10,527 bases of DNA from NCBI GenBank assembly GCA_900767195.1, contig CAAFYG010000044.1, positions 1 to 10,527 on the forward strand, given 5' to 3'. Of the stretch, positions 5,951 through 10,527 are shown in pieces (within the stretch, counting starts at the first letter, position 1; each line of letters opens with the position of its first letter). The notes beneath the pieces are model-generated. The model saw nothing but the letters and a program-made list of their open reading frames with translations, was not told the DNA's origin and did not search any database. The stretch comes from Clostridia bacterium. Lineage in GTDB: Bacteria; Bacillota; Clostridia; Christensenellales; Borkfalkiaceae. The translations under genes and the position numbers were made by a program.

Positions 5951-7051
5951 TTACACCGTGCGTTTCAGATAGTCGATAATAAACCCTTGTATATCTCCGT
6001 CCATCACCGCCTGAATATCGCCTTTTTCATATCCCGTGCGATGATCTTTCGCCATTGTGTACGGACAGAATACGTACGAGCGGATCTGCGATCCCCACTC
6101 GATTTTCTTTACGTCGCCTTTCATGGCGTCCGCTTCCGCCTGCCGCTCTTCGATCTTCTTTTCAAGCAGTTTCGAACGCAGCATATTAAAGCACATTTCT
6201 TTATTTTGCAGCTGCGATCTCTCGTTCTGGCATTGCACCACGATGCCCGTGGGAAAGTGCGTGATCCGCACGGCGGAAGCCACTTTATTCACGTTCTGTC
6301 CGCCTGCGCCGCCCGAATGATAAATATCGATGCGGATATCGTCGTCCTTGATTTCCACTTCGTTGTCGTCTTCCACTTCGGGCATTACTTCGAGCGAGCA
6401 GAAGGAGGTATGGCGGCGTTTGTTTGCGTCGAACGGCGAAATACGCACCAACCGATGCACGCCCATTTCCGCTTTCAGATACCCGTAGGCATTTTCGCCC
6501 TCTACGCGGAAGTCTACGCTTTTAATGCCCGCTTCGTCGCCCGCTTCGCGATCGAGTTCGTACACTTTGAAACCCATTTTTTCGCAGTAGCGATTGTACA
6601 TACGATACAGCATCGAACACCAATCGCAAGCCTCCGTGCCGCCCGCGCCCGCGTGAAGCGTTAAAAGCGCGTTGTGCGAATCGTACGGTCCTTTTAAAAT
6701 GGCGCGGATTCGCATATCTTCGATATCTTTATCGGCGGTGGAAAGCATGGAGTCAAGCTCGGCAATCAGGCTTTCGTCGCCCGTTTCCTCGATCAGATCG
6801 ATCACTTCTTCCGCATCGGAAAGCGCGGCGGCGCTTTTATCGTACGCCGTGATTTTATTCTGTATGTGCGCGATTTCTCTGCCGATTTTCGTGGACCTTT
6901 CGAGATCTTGCCACACCTCCGGCTTTTCCTGCTCGGCTTGCAGTTCTGCGAGCTTTTTCTTCTGATTTTCGAGATCGAGCGCGTACCCCGCTTCGGAAAG
7001 CACGCCGCGCATCCCCTGTATTTTTAATCTGTAATCGTCTGCTTTAAACAT
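5951..7051 (-). CDS. prfB: Peptide chain release factor 2 (RF2)
   Basis: RF2 reads UAA and UGA stop codons and triggers peptide release. The 366-residue protein has an N-terminal helical domain (1-110), the stop-codon recognition tripeptide SPF (205-207, within VRISPFDANKRRHTSF), and the catalytic GGQ (250-252, within SGGAGGQNVNKVASAVRI). SPF rather than PxT separates it from RF1. Length is normal. The frame is continuous from the ATG at 7051: no in-frame UGA and no CTTTGA slip site appear near codons 20-30, so the programmed +1 frameshift that controls RF2 in many bacteria is absent. A weak AAGAGA sequence precedes the start. The gene lies 30 nt after secA, the usual Bacillota arrangement, and is probably co-transcribed with it. 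Confidence 0.97.
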   Translation of the reverse strand: MFKADDYRLKIQGMRGVLSEAGYALDLENQKKKLAELQAEQEKPEVWQDLERSTKIGREIAHIQNKITAYDKSAAALSDAEEVIDLIEETGDESLIAELDSMLSTADKDIEDMRIRAILKGPYDSHNALLTLHAGAGGTEACDWCSMLYRMYNRYCEKMGFKVYELDREAGDEAGIKSVDFRVEGENAYGYLKAEMGVHRLVRISPFDANKRRHTSFCSLEVMPEVEDDNEVEIKDDDIRIDIYHSGGAGGQNVNKVASAVRITHFPTGIVVQCQNERSQLQNKEMCFNMLRSKLLEKKIEERQAEADAMKGDVKKIEWGSQIRSYVFCPYTMAKDHRTGYEKGDIQAVMDGDIQGFIIDYLKRTV

Positions 7052-7081
7052 AAATTCTCTTGATTTTTCCGTTTGAACGCT

Positions 7082-10000
7082 TTAATTATTGCCGTTATTT
7101 TCGCCGTTATTCGCGTTTTGCCGCTGCGCCTGCGCCGCGCGCGCCTGCGCTTCTTTATATGAAGACATATTCTGAATGGGTTCCGGCATCTGACGGCGGA
7201 ATACTCTGCGTTCGCCGCTTTGCTGCGCGTGCTGCGAGTTCGGCTGCGAAGTTTGCGCGGGGCGTACGGGCGCGCCGCCGTTTGTGCGAAGTTCGATACG
7301 CACTTTCAAAAGCACGGAAATCGTGGTGCGCTGAATACGCTCCACCATTTCGTCAAACATATCGAAGCCCTCTTTTTTATACGAGATGATCGGATCTACC
7401 TGACCGTAAGCGCGCAAGCCGATGCCCTTTCTGAGCTGATCCATCGCGTCGATATGATCGATCCAGTTGCGATCTACCGTCATGAGCAGCACGCGGCGTT
7501 CCACATCTGAAAAATCCACGCCCATGGCGGAAATCTCTTCGATTTTCTTTTCGTATTCCTTGATGGTTTTCGCCGTAATTTTTTGAATGGCAAGCGGATA
7601 ATCCCACTTTTCGAGCTTCTCGCGCGTGACGTAATTCGTGCCTTCGGGCAGCAGTTTCGCTTCGAGCGCGGCGTTGAGTTCCGTTTCGCTCCAAAGCTCG
7701 GGCATATCGTCGGCATTCACGGCGGCGCGCACCACTTCTTCCACATAATCCGGAATATATTTCAGCACCTGATCGTGTACGTTTTCGCCTTTCAGCACTT
7801 TCATGCGCTCGGCATACATCACTTCGCGCTGCTTATTCATCACGTCGTCGTATTGAAGCACGTTTTTACGAATGCCGAAGTTTCTGCCCTCGATCGCTTT
7901 CTGCGCGTTGGCAATGCCCCGGGAAAGCATCTTCGATTGCAGACAGGTATCTTCGTCGATCTTGAAGAAATTGTACAGCGCTTTCATTCTTTCGCCGCCG
8001 AAACGCTTTACGAGATCGTCTTCGAGAGAAAGGAAGAATACGGACATACCGATATCGCCCTGTCGCCCCGCGCGCCCGCGCAGCTGATTATCGATACGGC
8101 GGGATTCGTGGCGTTCCGTACCGATGATACAAAGACCGCCGGCGGCGATCACCTGCTCTTTTTCTTTATCCGTTTCCGCCTTGTAGTGTTCGTACACTTT
8201 TTTATAGCGATCGCGAAGCGCAAGAATCTTATCGTCAACGTCGGTGATATACGTGCTGACGGCGAGTTCGATATCTTCGTGCGCCGCGCCCTCTTCGCGA
8301 AGGCGTTTTTTCGCGAGATACTCGGGGTTGCCGCCGAGCAGAATATCCGTGCCGCGCCCCGCCATGTTCGTAGCGATCGTCACCGCGCCGTATCTGCCCG
8401 CCTGCGCCACGATTTCCGCTTCGCGTTCGTGGTTCTTCGCGTTTAAAATGTTGTGTTTTACGCCGTTTTTGTGCAGCAAACGCGAAATTTCTTCCGATTT
8501 ATCCACCGAAGCCGTACCCACAAGCACCGGCTGACCGCTCTTGTTTCTTTCGATGATTTCCTGCACGATGGCGCGTTTCTTGCCGTCGATCGTGGAATAC
8601 ACCATATCGGGCAAGTCGATACGCTTGATCGGCTTGTTGGTGGGAATTTCGATAACGTCCAGCGAGTAAATCGTGCGGAATTCCGCCTCTTCCGTTTTCG
8701 CCGTACCCGTCATGCCCGAAAGCTTGCCGTACAGACGGAAATAATTCTGGAAAGTTATGGTGGCGTACGTCTTATTCTCGCTTCTTACTTCCACACCCTC
8801 TTTCGCTTCGATTGCCTGATGAAGTCCGTCGGAATAGCGACGCCCGATCATCAATCTGCCCGTAAATTCGTCTACGATGATCACTTCGCCGTCGTTTACG
8901 ATATAGTCTTCGTCGAGCTTAAAAAGTTTGTGCGCTTTGAGTGCCTGCTGAATATGATGGTTTAAATCGGCGTGCGCGATTTCCGCGATGTTGCCGATAT
9001 GGAAAAATCTTTCCGCTTTCTGCGCGCCCGAATCGGTGAGTTCCACCGTTTTATCTTTGCGGTTTACGATATAATCCCAATCTTTGTTCTTTGCGAGCGC
9101 CTTTTTGCCCTCGGGAGCGTTCTGCGCGGCGATCCGGCGTTTTTCTTCCTGCTCCGCCTCGTAATTCGCCTGCTCTTCAAGCGACATTTTCGTGTAGTCT
9201 GCGTATTCTTCTTCGGCTTCGTCGTCTTCCGAAACGGCTTCCGCCAAAGCCTTTTTATCTTTCTTTTTGCCTTTATTCTCTTTCGCGGCTTCGCGCGCGG
9301 CGCGGAAAGCTTCGTCCTCTTCCTCTTTCAGCTCGTCGTCAAACCCGCCCGAAAGCGTGCGCACGAATCTATCCACCTGCACGTACAGATCGGAAGATTT
9401 TTCGCCCTTGCCCGAAATAATCAGCGGGGTGCGCGCTTCGTCGATTAAAATCGAGTCCACTTCGTCTACAATGGCGAACGACAAATCGCGCTGCACCATT
9501 TTTGTGAGATCGGTTTTCAGATTATCGCGCAGATAATCGAAACCGAATTCGTTGTTCGTGCCGTAAACGATATCCGATTGATAGGCGGCGCGCTTTTCAT
9601 CGTCGTCCATGCCCGGCACTACCACCCCCACGGTGAGCCCCATGAATTTATGCACCTTGCCCATCCACTCGGCGTCGCGCTTGGCGAGATAATCGTTTAC
9701 GGTAACGATATGCACGCTCTTGCCCGTCAAAGCGTTTAAGTACGCGGGAAGCGTTGCCACAAGCGTTTTGCCTTCGCCCGTGCGCATTTCCGCAATACGC
9801 CCCTGATGCAGGCAGATACCGCCGATAATCTGCACGCGGAAGTGCTTCATATTAAGTACGCGCCATGCCGCTTCGCGAAGCGCGGCGAATGCGTCCGGCA
9901 AAATATCGTCGGTGGTTTCGCCCGCCTTTAAGCGATCTTTTAATACGTTCGTCTGCGCTTTCAGCGTTTCATCGTCCATCGCGGCGTATTTTGATCCGAG

Positions 10001-10084
10001 CGCTTCCACGCCGTCCGCGATTTTATTGAGCTTTTTAAGGCTGCGTCTGCTGTCGCTGCTTGCTAAAAATCCGAAAATTCCCAT
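7082..10084 (-). CDS. secA: Preprotein translocase ATPase SecA, enlarged form
   Basis: SecA drives secretory proteins through SecYEG using ATP, at the inner face of the membrane. With this start it has exactly 1000 residues. Landmarks: Walker A MRTGEGKT (100-107), DEVD (207-210) inside VDEVDSILIDEARTPLIISG, ATNMAGRGTD (571-580) and GTERHESRRIDNQLRGRAGRQGD (655-677), then the helical scaffold/wing region to about 930. Compared with B. subtilis SecA (841 residues) there is a charged insertion of about 86 residues (about 246-331) in the preprotein cross-linking region. A further insertion (about 586-648) is seen in many clostridial SecA proteins. The C-terminus is a Gln/Asn/Arg-rich tail without the Cys-rich zinc motif. 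The frame is open to 10210, but GGAG lies 7 nt before the ATG at 10084, and MGIFGFL is the family's usual N-terminus. Confidence 0.97.
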   Translation of the reverse strand: MGIFGFLASSDSRRSLKKLNKIADGVEALGSKYAAMDDETLKAQTNVLKDRLKAGETTDDILPDAFAALREAAWRVLNMKHFRVQIIGGICLHQGRIAEMRTGEGKTLVATLPAYLNALTGKSVHIVTVNDYLAKRDAEWMGKVHKFMGLTVGVVVPGMDDDEKRAAYQSDIVYGTNNEFGFDYLRDNLKTDLTKMVQRDLSFAIVDEVDSILIDEARTPLIISGKGEKSSDLYVQVDRFVRTLSGGFDDELKEEEDEAFRAAREAAKENKGKKKDKKALAEAVSEDDEAEEEYADYTKMSLEEQANYEAEQEEKRRIAAQNAPEGKKALAKNKDWDYIVNRKDKTVELTDSGAQKAERFFHIGNIAEIAHADLNHHIQQALKAHKLFKLDEDYIVNDGEVIIVDEFTGRLMIGRRYSDGLHQAIEAKEGVEVRSENKTYATITFQNYFRLYGKLSGMTGTAKTEEAEFRTIYSLDVIEIPTNKPIKRIDLPDMVYSTIDGKKRAIVQEIIERNKSGQPVLVGTASVDKSEEISRLLHKNGVKHNILNAKNHEREAEIVAQAGRYGAVTIATNMAGRGTDILLGGNPEYLAKKRLREEGAAHEDIELAVSTYITDVDDKILALRDRYKKVYEHYKAETDKEKEQVIAAGGLCIIGTERHESRRIDNQLRGRAGRQGDIGMSVFFLSLEDDLVKRFGGERMKALYNFFKIDEDTCLQSKMLSRGIANAQKAIEGRNFGIRKNVLQYDDVMNKQREVMYAERMKVLKGENVHDQVLKYIPDYVEEVVRAAVNADDMPELWSETELNAALEAKLLPEGTNYVTREKLEKWDYPLAIQKITAKTIKEYEKKIEEISAMGVDFSDVERRVLLMTVDRNWIDHIDAMDQLRKGIGLRAYGQVDPIISYKKEGFDMFDEMVERIQRTTISVLLKVRIELRTNGGAPVRPAQTSQPNSQHAQQSGERRVFRRQMPEPIQNMSSYKEAQARAAQAQRQNANNGENNGNN

Positions 10085-10091
10085 CGTTGGT

Positions 10092-10095
10092 CTCC
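10092..10095 (-). promoter_or_regulatory. Shine-Dalgarno that sets the secA start
   Basis: GGAG on the minus strand, 7 nt before the ATG at 10084. It favours this start over the ATG codons at 10099 and 10210, the latter of which would also lie upstream of the predicted -35/-10 boxes. Confidence 0.75.
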
Positions 10096-10115
10096 GCATT
10101 GAAAATTTTTGTAAC

Positions 10116-10133
10116 CGCGCGAAAAAACGCGCG
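10116..10133 (-). promoter_or_regulatory. GC-only hairpin with a U6 loop in the secA leader
   Basis: CGCGCG at 10116-10121 pairs with CGCGCG at 10128-10133; in the secA mRNA the six-base loop is all U. It lies between the predicted promoter and the Shine-Dalgarno, 20 nt from the latter, so it would be transcribed. It has no trailing T-tract, so it is not a terminator. A role in translation or RNA stability is only a guess. Confidence 0.45.
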
Positions 10134-10149
10134 AATATATCACCTATAT

Positions 10150-10177
10150 ATTTTACAATATTTTGCCTGAAAATCAA
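10150..10177 (-). promoter_or_regulatory. Probable sigma-A promoter of secA-prfB
   Basis: Minus strand: TTGATT at 10172-10177, 16-bp spacer, TAAAAT at 10150-10155. The A/T-rich surroundings fit. Transcription would start near 10143 and give a leader of about 60 nt. Confidence 0.6.
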
Positions 10178-10224
10178 AGCGTTTTTCGCCGCTTTTCTTA
10201 TATTTTTCAAAAGGTTTCACTTTA

Positions 10225-10246
10225 CGGGCGGTTTTTCGGGCGGTTT
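10225..10246. repeat. Tandem 10-bp direct repeat between the divergent promoters
   Basis: CGGGCGGTTT occurs at 10225-10234 and again at 10237-10246, a 12-bp period. It sits between the secA promoter and the plus-strand promoter at 10270, about one helical turn apart, so a regulator site is conceivable. The surrounding G/C/T-rich sequence is low in complexity, which weakens the case. Confidence 0.35.
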
Positions 10247-10269
10247 CGGCGTTTTTCGCGGCGATTTGC

Positions 10270-10298
10270 TTGACTTCGACGGCAAATTTCAGTATAAT
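10270..10298 (+). promoter_or_regulatory. Near-consensus sigma-A promoter of the right-edge gene
   Basis: TTGACT (10270-10275), a 17-bp spacer and a perfect TATAAT (10293-10298). This is the strongest promoter match in the window. It gives a leader of about 60 nt before the ATG at 10367. Confidence 0.85.
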
Positions 10299-10366
10299 AA
10301 AATTGCAGAAGACGACTTTTTCAGAATTATCCGCGGCGATATATTTAAAAAAAGGGGGGAAAAACG

Positions 10367-10527
10367 ATGAAAAACTTTTTTAAAACGAATTTTTTGATTT
10401 GCGGATTTTGTTTGCTTGCGATTCTGTGCGCTTTTCTTTTCGGCTCGCCGCTTTTTACGGCGGCGGAACGCATCGAGGCAAGCGCGGATACCGGTCCGAA
10501 ACCATCGGTTCGCATTACTTTCGAAAA
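10367..10527 (+). CDS. N-terminal part of an exported or membrane-anchored protein, cut by the window edge
   Basis: The first 53 codons are visible. The start follows a run of six G (10354-10359) 7 nt upstream, a strong Shine-Dalgarno. The product opens MKNFFKTNFLICGFCLLAIL and continues hydrophobic to about residue 32: a short basic N-terminus, then a hydrophobic core, as in a signal peptide or an N-terminal anchor. FTAAER may hold a signal peptidase I site (after the Ala pair, about residues 32-33). A Cys at 21 (AILCAF) is not followed by a convincing lipobox. The mature start EASADTGPKPSVRITFE does not identify a family. The frame is open to the end of the window. The gene has its own strong promoter and diverges from secA. 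Confidence 0.8.
   Translation, partial: MKNFFKTNFLICGFCLLAILCAFLFGSPLFTAAERIEASADTGPKPSVRITFE

Noticed and set aside
5987..6664. 225-codon plus-strand frame opposite prfB
   Set aside because: It lies antisense to conserved RF2 motifs and has a biased composition; a shadow frame.
7583..8446. 287-codon plus-strand frame opposite secA
   Set aside because: It is fully antisense to conserved SecA sequence, is His/Phe/Arg-rich as expected of a shadow frame, and has no start signal.
10085..10210. N-terminal extension of SecA to 1042 residues
   Set aside because: It would start upstream of the predicted promoter, has no family support, and the ATG at 10084 has GGAG at good spacing.

Overview
The window looks like a contig end from an uncultured, medium-GC Bacillota genome of the clostridial type. 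The grounds are a secA-prfB gene pair, a SigB-type partner-switching module, Shine-Dalgarno-led tightly packed genes and T-rich Rho-independent terminators. Assignment to Clostridia (for example Christensenellales-like gut lineages) is inference. The first 24 bases are not genomic: they match the Illumina TruSeq read-2 adapter, so the left edge is a contig end.

Layout. At the left, a plus-strand gene encodes a two-helix membrane protein with long Pro-Ala linkers and a compact C-terminal domain; it may be truncated at its 5' end by the contig edge. Two back-to-back terminators (about 908-1016) separate it from a long minus-strand block. Read right to left, that block is one dense run of seven genes: tsaD, an ArsP_2-type metal-efflux permease, a STAS anti-anti-sigma protein, a degenerate RsbW/SpoIIAB-like protein, a SigB-type sigma factor, a second RsbW-like ATPase with an intact N-box, and an unrecognised 151-residue protein. 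Gaps are 8-nt overlap, 24, 1-nt overlap, 15, 10 and 17 nt, so co-transcription is likely.

A 486-bp gap (5465-5950) follows, filled with consecutive imperfect palindromes that look like an interspersed REP/MITE-like element. To its right lie prfB and secA, 30 nt apart, transcribed leftwards from a recognisable promoter in front of secA. Divergently, a near-consensus sigma-A promoter drives a plus-strand gene for an exported or membrane-anchored protein that runs off the right edge.

Most interesting is the sigma module. It has the core order STAS, RsbW-like, sigma, but the RsbW-like protein in the usual place has lost its nucleotide-binding residues. A second, better preserved RsbW-like protein follows the sigma gene. 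This suggests a split or duplicated anti-sigma system, linked to a metal-efflux permease and a novel small protein.
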